64,000 bases of DNA from UBA8949 sp942493365 (GTDB lineage: Bacteria; Bacillota; Clostridia; Saccharofermentanales; UBA5734): assembly GCA_942493365.1 (NCBI GenBank), contig OW818697.1, forward strand, positions 1,674,001-1,738,000, read 5' to 3'. Of this stretch, positions 17,702 to 25,339 are shown piece by piece (the stretch's first letter is position 1; each line of letters starts with the position of its first letter). The position numbers and the translations under genes were made by a program. The notes under the pieces were generated by a model. It saw only the letters and a program-made list of their open reading frames with translations, was not told the DNA's origin and made no database searches.

Positions 17702-17995
17702 TTAGTCAGCTTGAATACTGACTCTAAACCCGCCATAAAGATCATCCTTTCTAATCGGTTCAATTACAACGAGTGAAAATTCTACATCATCATCAAGATT
17801 TATCGCCATAATTTCTGCAACGGCTTTTCTTAACGTGACCTCTGAAATAGGGTAATTTATAATTGTCGCATCCATATCCATGGTGGAACGCAGATCAATC
17901 CCAATACAAGCCGCAATCAACAAACCGCCTTTCAAAATGAAGTTGTCCTTATAATCCGATTTCGACAATCTTTCTAAAAATCTTTCATTACTTTT
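17702..17995 (-). pseudogene. AbiEii nucleotidyltransferase, truncated at both ends
   Basis: The frame keeps ERFLERLSKSDYKDNFILKG, the adjoining G-LLIAA and the DxD site in TMDMDAT, all matching the intact AbiEii at 50.6-51.4 kb. About 30 N-terminal residues are missing: there is no start codon between the AbiEi stop and the conserved part. The C-terminal two thirds are replaced by the HicB scrap after GGFRVSIQAD. The toxin of this type IV pair is therefore dead. Confidence 0.75.
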
Positions 17996-17999
17996 CCAC

Positions 18000-18602
18000 T
18001 CACATGAGTACCTCCAAATAATTCCTCAAAGTCTTCTCAACACCTAACTCCCTGGCGGTTTCCATAAGTAATTGAAAATCCAATGATTTATTGTTGGCAA
18101 CTCTTTTCAGTGCCTCACTGAAGATTTGAATATCAATTCGATTTTTACTTCTGAGGACATCGCAGATCGTTCTTTCTAGCGAATAAACCGTGACGGTATT
18201 GCCAAAGGAAGTCTTGGTTTTTGTTACTCCCAATAAGTGCAGATCTTTTTTGATGAAATAGATTTTAAACTTGTCAGTGATTGTTTTCACGACCTTGTAA
18301 CCACTGGGCACCGTTGCCGAATACTCAAACAGCGTACGATCTGACATCCCATGTAAATACAGGGCTGTTTCATGCGAATAAATCAGCTTTGGATACTTGC
18401 CTTGCATGGCAAACATTACATCTTCGACGGCGTCAGGAAGTGCGTAGACGCCTCTACCTACCCTTTCAAGCTGGCCATCGGCCACCATCAGTGAAAGGTA
18501 GGTCCTGGGGATCTCATACTTGTTTAAGTCAGAGCTTAACACCGTACCGTTCTGTTGTTTGATCAGCTCATCCAATTTTTTTTGATTACCGAAAGTCTTC
18601 AC
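18000..18602 (-). CDS. AbiEi-type antitoxin / transcriptional regulator
   Basis: This 200-aa protein matches the length and order of the AbiEi at 51.4-52.0 kb: an N-terminal winged helix (NKYEIPRTYLSLMVADGQL, ERVGRGVYALPD), then the conserved YSHETALYLHGMSDR, SGYKV, ERTICDVLRS and a C-terminal MNYLEVL-like end (NYLEVLM). AbiEi proteins repress their own operon and neutralise AbiEii. The start is GTG. The partner toxin is truncated, so this is probably an orphan antitoxin. An inverted repeat sits on its promoter. Confidence 0.8.
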   Translation of the reverse strand: MKTFGNQKKLDELIKQQNGTVLSSDLNKYEIPRTYLSLMVADGQLERVGRGVYALPDAVEDVMFAMQGKYPKLIYSHETALYLHGMSDRTLFEYSATVPSGYKVVKTITDKFKIYFIKKDLHLLGVTKTKTSFGNTVTVYSLERTICDVLRSKNRIDIQIFSEALKRVANNKSLDFQLLMETARELGVEKTLRNYLEVLM

Positions 18603-18613
18603 CTACTTTTCAT

Positions 18614-18668
18614 TTATACTTACATTATCATCTTAATAAGTATAATTGTAAAGATGTGGTTTGCAGGT
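18614..18668 (-). promoter_or_regulatory. promoter with AbiEi operator
   Basis: On the minus strand TTTACA and GATAAT are 17 bases apart. A perfect 9-bp inverted repeat (TTATACTTA, 14-base spacer, TAAGTATAA; 18614-18645) brackets the -10 box, the expected place for AbiEi autorepression. Confidence 0.6.
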
Positions 18669-18825
18669 ATAAAATTCTTCTGTGACTTCCGGCTTTTCTT
18701 GATCAGCTGCAGCATTCTGGCGGCTGCACCACTTAGTTTATTGGTGCCGGTTTCCCATGCGGGGAGATACAGTATTGATGCAAATTCGCAGCATTTTTCA
18801 TACCAAATGTCTCTTCACTATTCAT

Positions 18826-18854
18826 ATGTCGATCAGTTCTCTAGGATCGACAGC
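18826..18854. repeat. direct repeat, right copy
   Basis: Matches 17461-17489 (27 of 29 bases). This copy is in place as the 3' end of the nucleotidyltransferase gene. Between it and the AbiEi promoter lie about 160 bases with no assignable feature. Confidence 0.75.
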
Positions 18855-19589
18855 ATAAGCGCGTTAAGCGGTGCCCAATCGCCTTGCTTTTCGTTTGGCT
18901 TGGCTTCAATTTGCTCACGAATCACCCTCAGGTTTCGTTCGATGAAATTGTTTAGTTCATCAATGCGCGGCGTTTCGCGGATTTCCGGCGAGGTTGTTTT
19001 CAGCTTTAACAAATCGTCGATGATCGGCCTGAGTTCAGGTTCGAGCTGTGTTTCGACAAGCTCGGTGAAAGGCATGGGCGGCGGCGTCCCGTTCTGCAAT
19101 ATCCAGCGACACGCCAACAGCGGTCTGATCACATAGAAATACTTTTTCGCCTTGACCATTTCGCCCTTGAGATAATCCCGATAGTTTCCCTCGGCCATGC
19201 TCAGATAATGCCACAGCCCGGATTTGGCTACGAAATACTTGCTGATGAGCGGCAATAATTTTTCGAAATGCTCCGAGGTTTTATAAACGATGGGTGAATT
19301 GCTCCATTCAAAAAGAGTCGGATTTGAGGTATGCAAAAGCTTGAGCGTTTTGTCAATATCCCAGCCGTTAAATATCCAGCACGTCACTGAGCGGATATTC
19401 CATCACGTCTCTAGGCTTGTCGAGTCGAAGGTAATGTTCCTTTGAACGCACGTAAAAAAAGCGCACATCATAATCGCTGTCGGGCGAGGCGAAGCCCCAA
19501 GCCCGGCTGCCGGATTCAACAGCATGTAAAATGGTGATATTTTCCGATCTCTCAATTTCTGTCAGTTTCTCAATGATGATTGCTTGCAT
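18833..19589 (-). pseudogene. COG3541-type nucleotidyltransferase with a frameshift
   Basis: The ATG at 19589 (GGAAGGGA upstream) starts a protein with the polymerase-beta-type motif GSRAWGFASPDSDYDVRF, whose DxD residues bind metal. The frame breaks after PLSDVLDI and resumes as NGWDIDKTLKLLHTSNPTLF, which is the next conserved block of YcgL-like proteins. One extra T in the ATTTAA at about 19373 explains the shift. Together the parts make about 250 aa, the normal family length, so the gene is otherwise complete. Read error or real inactivation cannot be told apart here. Confidence 0.75.
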
Positions 19590-19986
19590 CAAATGTCCCT
19601 TCCATGGCTGCCCTGAACGCTTTGTCGTCAAAGCCCGAATTTCTCTTCAATCCGAAATTGGGCAAAAGTTTCTGCGGCCGCGGTGAATTTGGCAGAACAA
19701 CGGTCAGCACCAAATATTTGCTAATCACATCAGCTCGATCAAGTGAGTAACATTCCGAACCGTTTGGCTTGTCAAAGGAATCAAGAGGAATAAAAATCAG
19801 CCGGTTTTTCGTCACACCCACCCAATAATAAATTGCGATAAACGCATTTACCAGAGGTGGGACAAATAAGGTCTGCATAAATGAGATCTGTTTATCAAAT
19901 TTCCCAGTTGCCAACAGCTGCTCTTCCGGCAGTAAAAACTTCTCCAGCGCTTCGCGTGCAATTTGTTCTTGTTTTATCTTTTCCAT
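19570..19986 (-). CDS. hypothetical protein with hydrophobic core
   Basis: This 138-aa protein starts at an ATG preceded by GGGAGG. It has a polar N-terminus, a hydrophobic stretch (about 40-60, FVPPLVNAFIAIYYWVGV) and a following TKNRLIFIPLDSFDKP segment like that of small bacterial PH-domain proteins. No function can be given. It overlaps the nucleotidyltransferase start by 20 bases, so the two are one operon. Confidence 0.6.
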   Translation of the reverse strand: MEKIKQEQIAREALEKFLLPEEQLLATGKFDKQISFMQTLFVPPLVNAFIAIYYWVGVTKNRLIFIPLDSFDKPNGSECYSLDRADVISKYLVLTVVLPNSPRPQKLLPNFGLKRNSGFDDKAFRAAMEGTFDASNHH

Positions 19987-20040
19987 ACTCAAACCCTCCC
20001 GGCGTTCAATGCCAAATTTGACTATAGTTTCTTCTGTTTA

Positions 20041-20415
20041 TTATAACCGATTATCATTTTGCTGCGATACAAGTTTCCCATAGTTCTGCGAGATTAAAGA
20101 AATAATCAGGGTGTTCAGACTAACGCCTTCCTCTTCAGCCTGGATGGCAATTTCTTTGTGTAAAGTTTTCGGCAACCTCAAAACAAGTCTTCCGCTAAAA
20201 GAAGTGCATGTTTCCTTCGGCGTCGGATAGCTCTGATGTTCCTCATAGTATTCATCCAGCCATAGCTCGCAAGCCGTTTTGGCCTCCAGAAGGGCCTCCG
20301 CTTCGCTTTCGCCGACAGCTGTGCAACCTGGAAGATCCGGGAACTCGACGACCCAGGAGATGTTTCCATTTTTGTTGGTATAGGGGAATACAGTTTTTCT
20401 ATAGTTGGGGTACAT
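20041..20415 (-). CDS. HicB-family antitoxin-like protein
   Basis: This 124-aa protein has the HicB N-terminal fold (WVVEFPDLPGCTAVGESEAE, then ALLEAKTACELWLDEYYE) and a C-terminal ribbon-helix-helix (LVLRLPKTLHKEIAIQAEEE, GVSLNTLIISLISQ). HicB proteins bind the HicA mRNA nuclease and repress their operon. AGAGG before the ATG at 20415 picks the start; the upstream in-frame ATG is less likely. No HicA-like gene is next to it. It lies 28 bases after the AbiF-like gene and is probably co-transcribed. Confidence 0.8.
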   Translation of the reverse strand: MYPNYRKTVFPYTNKNGNISWVVEFPDLPGCTAVGESEAEALLEAKTACELWLDEYYEEHQSYPTPKETCTSFSGRLVLRLPKTLHKEIAIQAEEEGVSLNTLIISLISQNYGKLVSQQNDNRL

Positions 20416-20443
20416 TGGCAAAACCTCTTTTCTAGTCATTGGT

Positions 20444-21304
20444 CTATTTAAACAGTCCCTCCCAATTGTCTGGGAACCCGTTGAATGCAAGATTAATATC
20501 ATCAGCATATTTATGGACCAGAGCCGTAAGATTTTCAGAGAAAGATCGCCAATTTGAGCCTTTCTCTAGATTTAATCTCTTTAACATTATAATAACCGGA
20601 AATATTTTTATGCTATTGTAAGCAGAATCATCCTTAAATAGTTTAGGACGTTTCACGATTATTCGATTGTAGAGTCGACCATTGTGTGCGCAAATGTTCC
20701 GAATGTAACAAAGACACTCAAACCAGCCGGCAAGATAAAATTCGTCTATCCCAAAGCATAGTGCAATAGCTTTTTGATCTCCCGGTAACAGATTCCCAAA
20801 AAGTTTTGAAGTAATTCCAAATGACCAGGTTTCGATTGCCGCCCAGATAGGTAAGTCTTTATATATCTCAACATGATGCTTAACAAATGCTGCATCTATC
20901 ATTTGATCGATTGCATTGGTATGCATTTTTAGAAACTTTTCGTGTTGCTGCTGATTCGAAAATATCGAACTATCTTTGTGGCAAATATTGCCGTACTTTA
21001 TCGCCAAGTGGTTTGAAATTGAAGCTCGAAGTTTAATCTCAATTGGCTCGATTACAGCAATAAATAATCGACGTAGATTTTCATCAAATCTATAGATTCG
21101 GTAAATTTGTTCGAAAGTTGTACCTGAACGGAAAATATTGTTTCTTCGAAGTCCAAGACTATATGCGCTTAATCTGTAGTAGTGAATTCTAGATAGTAAG
21201 GTCTCGGCAGATTTATCGCTGCTGATAGTCATTCCGCGGTCCTTTAGGATTTGGATCTGCTGTTTTATCGTGGTAGCGGATTTTAAGCCTACATCATTTA
21301 GCAT
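20444..21304 (-). CDS. AbiD/AbiF-type abortive-infection HEPN protein
   Basis: This 286-aa protein belongs to the Abi_2 family (AbiD/AbiF). Visible family features are TIKQQIQILKDRGM near the N-terminus, SRIHYYRLSAYSLGL, YRIYRFDENLRRLFIAVIEP, and IEIKLRASISNHLA. The C-terminal HEPN ribonuclease motif is RNICAHNGRLYNR (R-x4-H). Such proteins block phage growth by cutting RNA. The ATG at 21304 is chosen because the upstream 12 codons lie in the conserved RNA element. A hairpin with a T-tract stands between its promoter and the start, so read-through should set its expression. Confidence 0.85.
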   Translation of the reverse strand: MLNDVGLKSATTIKQQIQILKDRGMTISSDKSAETLLSRIHYYRLSAYSLGLRRNNIFRSGTTFEQIYRIYRFDENLRRLFIAVIEPIEIKLRASISNHLAIKYGNICHKDSSIFSNQQQHEKFLKMHTNAIDQMIDAAFVKHHVEIYKDLPIWAAIETWSFGITSKLFGNLLPGDQKAIALCFGIDEFYLAGWFECLCYIRNICAHNGRLYNRIIVKRPKLFKDDSAYNSIKIFPVIIMLKRLNLEKGSNWRSFSENLTALVHKYADDINLAFNGFPDNWEGLFK

Positions 21305-21324
21305 ATGTTCACCCAGTCCGTTCC

Positions 21325-21387
21325 AAAAAAATGACCCCACTTGGTCCGCGGTTTCTCTTTCGAGCCCTAAGCGTGTGGGGTACTGTT
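21325..21387 (-). ncRNA. candidate small RNA upstream of the AbiF-like gene (copy A)
   Basis: The minus strand has TATAAT, then about 60 nt that fold into a long hairpin: outer stem ACCCCAC with GTGGGGT, inner CGC/GCG, GG/CC, and CTC-GAAA-GAG at the tip. It ends in CATTTTTTT, a terminator-like tail. The abiF ATG follows 20 bases later. HEPN Abi proteins of this family have been linked with adjacent non-coding RNAs, so an RNA antitoxin or regulator is the leading idea. Terminator read-through would feed abiF. Confidence 0.6.
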
Positions 21388-21393
21388 ATCCCC

Positions 21394-21423
21394 ATTATAC
21401 AACAAGTTCTGTGTCTAATGCAA
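21394..21423 (-). promoter_or_regulatory. promoter of small RNA copy A / abiF
   Basis: TATAAT (21394-21399) with TTGCAT 18 bases upstream on the minus strand. Both boxes are kept in copy B. Confidence 0.6.
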
Positions 21424-21510
21424 CTTCAATATTGTTAGTTTGCGGAAAATTAAGTGACATTATTATGATACTATATGCGATACTGTATTTCAAGATTCTA
21501 TACTTGCTTT

Positions 21511-21597
21511 TCAGTCAATTATATATCGCTTTTGAAATGTGATGAGCGACATTCGTTCGACAAATTTCGACAATAGCTCCTCTTGCTTTTGATCCAT
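21511..21597 (-). CDS. 28-codon ORF, probable gene remnant
   Basis: The frame reads MDQKQEELLSKFVERMSLIT and then FQKRYIID. It starts five bases after the stop of the 100-aa gene. The stretch LLSKFVERM is partly repeated (LSRFVERT) at about 22270-22293 beside RNA copy B. It may be the tail or head of a lost gene rather than a real peptide. Confidence 0.3.
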   Translation of the reverse strand: MDQKQEELLSKFVERMSLITFQKRYIID

Positions 21598-21601
21598 ACC
21601 A

Positions 21602-21904
21602 TTACCTGACAGCCTTTCTAATTTCCTTCTCTTCCAACTGCAATTTGTTCAGTGTATCTTGAAAATAGTGGCGTTTGTCAATTTTCTTCTGAATTTCATC
21701 CGAGTCGAACTTATCCTTGGGCCCCAAATAGTCTGTCTTCACTTTTTTATGAACCCGATAGAGCAGATAGTAATAATCTCGATTCTTGACTTTTTTCAAA
21801 ATGATCTTGCCTTTAGGCAGCGCGTCAATTTGTTCCTGGTATGATTTTTGCATGTCCAGATTTCGTTCCAATTCTTCGATGAGAACATTTTTAACTATTG
21901 ACAC
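21602..21904 (-). CDS. small charged hypothetical protein
   Basis: This 100-aa protein has a coiled-coil-like N-terminus (IEELERNLDMQKSYQEQIDA), a central LPKGKIILKKVKNRDYYYLL, a YRVHKKVKTDYLGPKD segment and a charged helical end. Proteins of this type occur beside nucleotidyltransferases and other mobile defence genes in Clostridia, but I know of no function. AT-rich upstream DNA carries three TGTAGGGT-type sites. Confidence 0.6.
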   Translation of the reverse strand: MSIVKNVLIEELERNLDMQKSYQEQIDALPKGKIILKKVKNRDYYYLLYRVHKKVKTDYLGPKDKFDSDEIQKKIDKRHYFQDTLNKLQLEEKEIRKAVR

Positions 21905-21950
21905 TATGTCACCTCATACATAAAAAATAATCAAAACTGAAATTGGCAGG

Positions 21951-22052
21951 TTTTACCCTACATAATGAAATATTGTTGGCAATTTGTAGGGTATCCATTT
22001 AAATGTATTCTACCATACATATATAGATTTTTCCATATAATTGTAGGGTATC
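21951..22052. repeat. three TTGTAGGGTA-type sites
   Basis: TTACCCTACA (about 21954), TTGTAGGGTATCC (21985) and TTGTAGGGTATC (22041) lie upstream of the 100-aa gene. The first two face each other. A related TATGGTAGAATACA lies between the last two. They may be operators. Confidence 0.4.
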
Positions 22053-22091
22053 TTTATTCCTCTACTTTCTAAATAATCCGCTTCTTCTCGT

Positions 22092-22215
22092 CCATACGCT
22101 CACCCAGTCCATCCAAAATAAAAGACCCCACTTGGTCCGCGGTTTCTCTTTCGAGCCCTAAGCGTGTGGGGTACTGTTATCCCCATTATACAACAAGTTC
22201 TGTGTCTCATGCAAT
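22092..22215. repeat. conserved RNA-promoter block, copy B
   Basis: Matches 21302-21425. Downstream of the hairpin it keeps the CAT of the abiF start codon, but that frame stops after eight codons (MDEKKRII). Confidence 0.85.
22115..22178 (-). ncRNA. candidate small RNA, orphan copy B
   Basis: Same TATAAT (22185-22190), same 60-nt hairpin sequence without a change in the stem or loop, and a tail of CTTTTATTTT. No AbiF gene follows; only its start codon remains. If transcribed, it would be a free-standing copy of the RNA. The rest of the 390-bp gap 21905-22296 holds the sites above and a short LSRFVER remnant. Confidence 0.55.
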
Positions 22216-22296
22216 TCACTCAATATTACATTCATTCAATTTTACATCGCATTAGAAATGAACAGAACGTCGTTCGTTCGACAAATCTCGACAAAA

Positions 22297-23184
22297 CTAT
22301 TCCACTTTCCCAATGATCCGCTCGGCAATGTCCTGACCAAAGGGCACGCTGCCGTCATCGCCCGTGAACGCGGTCCACTCGTCGTAAATCGCCCGCAGAT
22401 CAGCGTCCAAGTAAGTCAACGCCCGCTCGCGCAACGCCTGCGGAATGCCATAGTAAGCCTCGGCGATGCCGCCGGTAATGGCCGCCAGCGTGTCGCTGTC
22501 GCCGCCGACCGAAATGGCGGTGCGGATGGCGTCCTCGAACGACACCGACTCCAGAAACGCCTCGATCGCCTGCGGCACCGTGTCCTGGCAGGTCTCATTG
22601 AAACGGTAGCTCGCCCGGATCTCGTCGATCGTGAAATCCAGCGGGTAATAGTCCGCCTCGATCCGCCGCCGGATCTCCTGGCGGGTCGCGCCCTGCCGCG
22701 CCATGACCATGGCCACCACCGTCGCCTCGGCCCCTTTGAGGCCCTCCACGTGATCGTGCGTGACCGCCGTGATCACCCGCGAAAGCTGGACGGCATCATC
22801 CTCCGACCGCGCGAAATCCCCCACCGGGCTGATGCGCATGGCCGCCCCATTGCCAAAACTCTGGTAGGGCTGCGGATGGTCGCTGAACATCCAATTCGCG
22901 AACCGGCCGCCATAGCCGCAGTTGGGATACTTGCGGCCGATTTCCTGCATCCATTGGACCGTCAGTTCGCCGAGGCGCGCATCATACTCGGGGCTGTAGC
23001 CCCAGCCGCTTTCCCGCAACGGTTTCAATTTAGCTGCGGCCATGATCGCCTTGGCCACGGCGAGGGTCATGATGCTGTCGTCGGTGGCAAAGCAGCTCGC
23101 GGCAAATAATTCGAAGTCTTTGCTGCGATGATTGTTGAATTCAAATCGCGACCCGACGATGTCGCCAATGATTGCTCCTAGCAT
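22297..23184 (-). CDS. ADP-ribosylglycohydrolase (DraG-like)
   Basis: This 295-aa protein carries the DraG metal-binding motifs: GAIIGDIVGSRFE, ATDDSIMT, GNGAAMRI near the middle and SVGGDSDTLAAI near the end, whose Asp residues bind two Mg2+. It removes ADP-ribose from modified targets. Its GC-rich codons resemble the core genome, not the AT-rich genes beside it. The next two minus-strand genes upstream encode a DarT-type transferase and a NADAR hydrolase, so the role may be to reverse ADP-ribosylation in this locus. The 296 bases before it hold only a TATAAT-like box. Confidence 0.85.
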   Translation of the reverse strand: MLGAIIGDIVGSRFEFNNHRSKDFELFAASCFATDDSIMTLAVAKAIMAAAKLKPLRESGWGYSPEYDARLGELTVQWMQEIGRKYPNCGYGGRFANWMFSDHPQPYQSFGNGAAMRISPVGDFARSEDDAVQLSRVITAVTHDHVEGLKGAEATVVAMVMARQGATRQEIRRRIEADYYPLDFTIDEIRASYRFNETCQDTVPQAIEAFLESVSFEDAIRTAISVGGDSDTLAAITGGIAEAYYGIPQALRERALTYLDADLRAIYDEWTAFTGDDGSVPFGQDIAERIIGKVE

Positions 23185-23480
23185 AGGGGGTTACCTCGTT
23201 GTGGAAATTTGCTCAAAGTGTGTCCGAGGCCATAAGACTCGATTTTAACGTTGGACTGACGTCATTTAGAATTATTATAACTGTGATCGTGGGCTTTGCG
23301 AAAAGTTTAGATGGCCTTTAAGCGGTTTTGCAAGGCATTGTCCAATTTATAGATTCGATGCTATAACTGCTGATCGATCTTGTAAAATGCATCCAGCCTG
23401 GACGTCTTTTCTTGTATTTGCACTTGTTCACCTCGCGTTGATCCCTACGGATCGTAAAACGGATGCGAACTCCTATTCTG

Positions 23481-24176
23481 TCAAAATAAATCTAAGTCGC
23501 TGATTTGCATCTGTAAAGATATTGCTGGCTTTTTGTAGCAGCTTATAAAAGCAGCTCTACTTGATAATGCTTTATCAAGCTGTCCGAGATTAAGTAAACT
23601 AACAAACAGCGCTGCTGACCTAGCCTGGCAATTTACGGATTTATTATGATTGAATTCGATATCCGTAAATATTTCGAAAGAATTTAACTCTTTTGCGAGA
23701 TCAGGATTTTGTAGTAAGGCGTTAATATATAGCCAGTCATAAAAAGCCGTTTTCGGTTCAAGCGACCAATCGCACCCGCTATATTGGAAATTCAACAACC
23801 TACCAGAATTTTTCAGTCGCATATCCTTTTTTGCTTCGCTTGCTGAACAATTCAGTAAATCTGTAAATGGCCCACCACAAGCAAATACTTTTGCTGATTG
23901 AAATATGTTCTCAATACTAACTCGTCTATCCAGATCATCAACCTTCATTTTCAAATTGAAAGCACTTAGGGCAACACCTAACGGGTTTTCGGATTTTGAT
24001 GAGATTTCGAGCATTCGTTTCTCGGAATATTTTTTCTTTATTTGGTTATGCAGTGATCGAATTGATTTTTGTTTCTGGCTTACAGAAAAGCCCGTAAAGA
24101 ATTCAAAGTCACATAACTCTTCCGAAATAAAGTGCTTTTCATTAGGAGTTGATCTAAAGAATAATCTTTGTGCCAT
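23481..24176 (-). CDS. NADAR-family ADP-ribose hydrolase, DarT1-type antitoxin
   Basis: This 231-aa protein begins with a FEFFTGFSVSQKQKSIRSLH region and continues with NADAR hallmarks: NPLGVALSAFNL, ENIFQSAKVFACGGPFTDLL, EAKKDMRLKNSGRLL, KTAFYDWLYI and a C-terminal NCQARSAALFVSL. NADAR enzymes remove ADP-ribose from guanosine and serve as antitoxins to DarT1-type toxins. It lies nine bases after the DarT-like gene with GAGG before its ATG, so the two are an operon. Confidence 0.8.
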   Translation of the reverse strand: MAQRLFFRSTPNEKHFISEELCDFEFFTGFSVSQKQKSIRSLHNQIKKKYSEKRMLEISSKSENPLGVALSAFNLKMKVDDLDRRVSIENIFQSAKVFACGGPFTDLLNCSASEAKKDMRLKNSGRLLNFQYSGCDWSLEPKTAFYDWLYINALLQNPDLAKELNSFEIFTDIEFNHNKSVNCQARSAALFVSLLNLGQLDKALSSRAAFISCYKKPAISLQMQISDLDLF

Positions 24177-24185
24177 GAATAGGCC

Positions 24186-25172
24186 TCACTTCCAATAGGC
24201 AAAGTCGTGCCTATAACTAAAGTATTCACGAGAGTAACTACTGTTGATATTGAGATTACGAGATTTGACAAGCGTTTCTACTTCATTATGCACATCATTG
24301 GTAGGCGCTAATATTCCAGTAATATATTCAATGCTAATACGCTCTTTGACTAATACCTCAGCTTGCGGATTAGATGTGAAATTGTCAGTTAAAGCCAGAT
24401 CTCCACGCGTTTTTTCTCCCGCCTTGGTTGTAATACGATCGCTAAATAATCGCTGTATTCCGGCGATACCTTTTAGCTGGTCTGGATAATTGAAGATATA
24501 GTTTAGATATTTCGTTGCATTATGCGGGCAGTAAAGCACATCTTGATATTTATTCGCCAATATAATCGGGTTTATGGTTAACATAATCCATTTATTGTCA
24601 AGATGATGTAATTTGTTCCAAAGCATCAGATAATTCGGGAAACTAATCGATAAGCTAATAAAGTTGAGTAATTGATTGCCTGAGTCTGAACGAATGCTTT
24701 TCAATCCCATTTTTTCTTGAGTTGAAACTGAGAGGAGTCCATGCTTCAATATAGTCGATAGGTTGTCAAAACTTGTGAAATGAATTAACTCTGTTACATT
24801 ACGGAAGTCAAGATATTCCTCAATTTCTTTGATTAAAGAATGTTCGACTTGCTGTTTTTCTTTGTTTTCAATTTTTAAATTAGGAAGACTTTTTCTTTGA
24901 TTCATACTTTTTGAAATTCTGTTTTGAGAAGCATTTTTTGTCCTTGTAATGAAATTTGCTGATTCTTCAGCAGACAAAAAAATACTTGTTCCGATATCTG
25001 TTATCGAATATGTCGACCATTTTGGAACCTCACTATCTGCTGTATATCGAACAGTTATTCTAGGCGCATCACTCGGTCCCTCTAAAGCTTTAATTCTCCC
25101 AGGCATGCCATATTTATCATATACTGTCATGCCAATTTTCAAATCTCCTGATTCTTGCATACTACTGTTCAT
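24186..25172 (-). CDS. DarT-type DNA ADP-ribosyltransferase toxin
   Basis: This 328-aa protein has two parts. Residues 1-70 look like a small beta (SH3-like) domain (GMTVYDKYGMPGRIK). The rest is a DUF4433/DarT domain: LIHFTSFDNLSTILKHGLLS, SLSISFPNYLML, W-MLTINPIIL, CPHNATKYL, LKGIAGIQRLF and DNFTSNPQAEVLV with its catalytic Glu. DarT modifies bases of DNA and acts in phage defence. GGGGGA before the ATG at 25172 sets the start. The NADAR gene follows directly. Confidence 0.82.
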   Translation of the reverse strand: MNSSMQESGDLKIGMTVYDKYGMPGRIKALEGPSDAPRITVRYTADSEVPKWSTYSITDIGTSIFLSAEESANFITRTKNASQNRISKSMNQRKSLPNLKIENKEKQQVEHSLIKEIEEYLDFRNVTELIHFTSFDNLSTILKHGLLSVSTQEKMGLKSIRSDSGNQLLNFISLSISFPNYLMLWNKLHHLDNKWIMLTINPIILANKYQDVLYCPHNATKYLNYIFNYPDQLKGIAGIQRLFSDRITTKAGEKTRGDLALTDNFTSNPQAEVLVKERISIEYITGILAPTNDVHNEVETLVKSRNLNINSSYSREYFSYRHDFAYWK

Positions 25173-25339
25173 ATCAGATCCCCCATGTTGCTGAAGCAAT
25201 TTAGTTTTGATGCATTGTGCTCGAAATCAGTCTATTAAATTTGTTTTCTAGTCAGGTCAAACTGCTTCTCAATTTTCTGGGATATGTTAGGTCCGCGATA
25301 AGCAAATTTTGATTATACTATATTGAATAGTAACAACAT

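Larger units (their letters stand above)
21302..21425. repeat. conserved RNA-promoter block, copy A
   Basis: This block is almost identical to 22092-22215. The identity runs from the abiF start codon through the hairpin to beyond the -35 box. Over the central 90 or so bases I see no difference. Confidence 0.85.

Noticed and set aside
17551..17763. 70-aa stand-alone HicB gene
   Set aside because: Only the C-terminal tail of HicB is present, and the first residues are out-of-frame AbiEii DNA.
18555..19136. 193-aa plus-strand ORF with hydrophobic start
   Set aside because: It crosses the AbiEi promoter and runs antisense to the nucleotidyltransferase, whose motifs are unmistakable.
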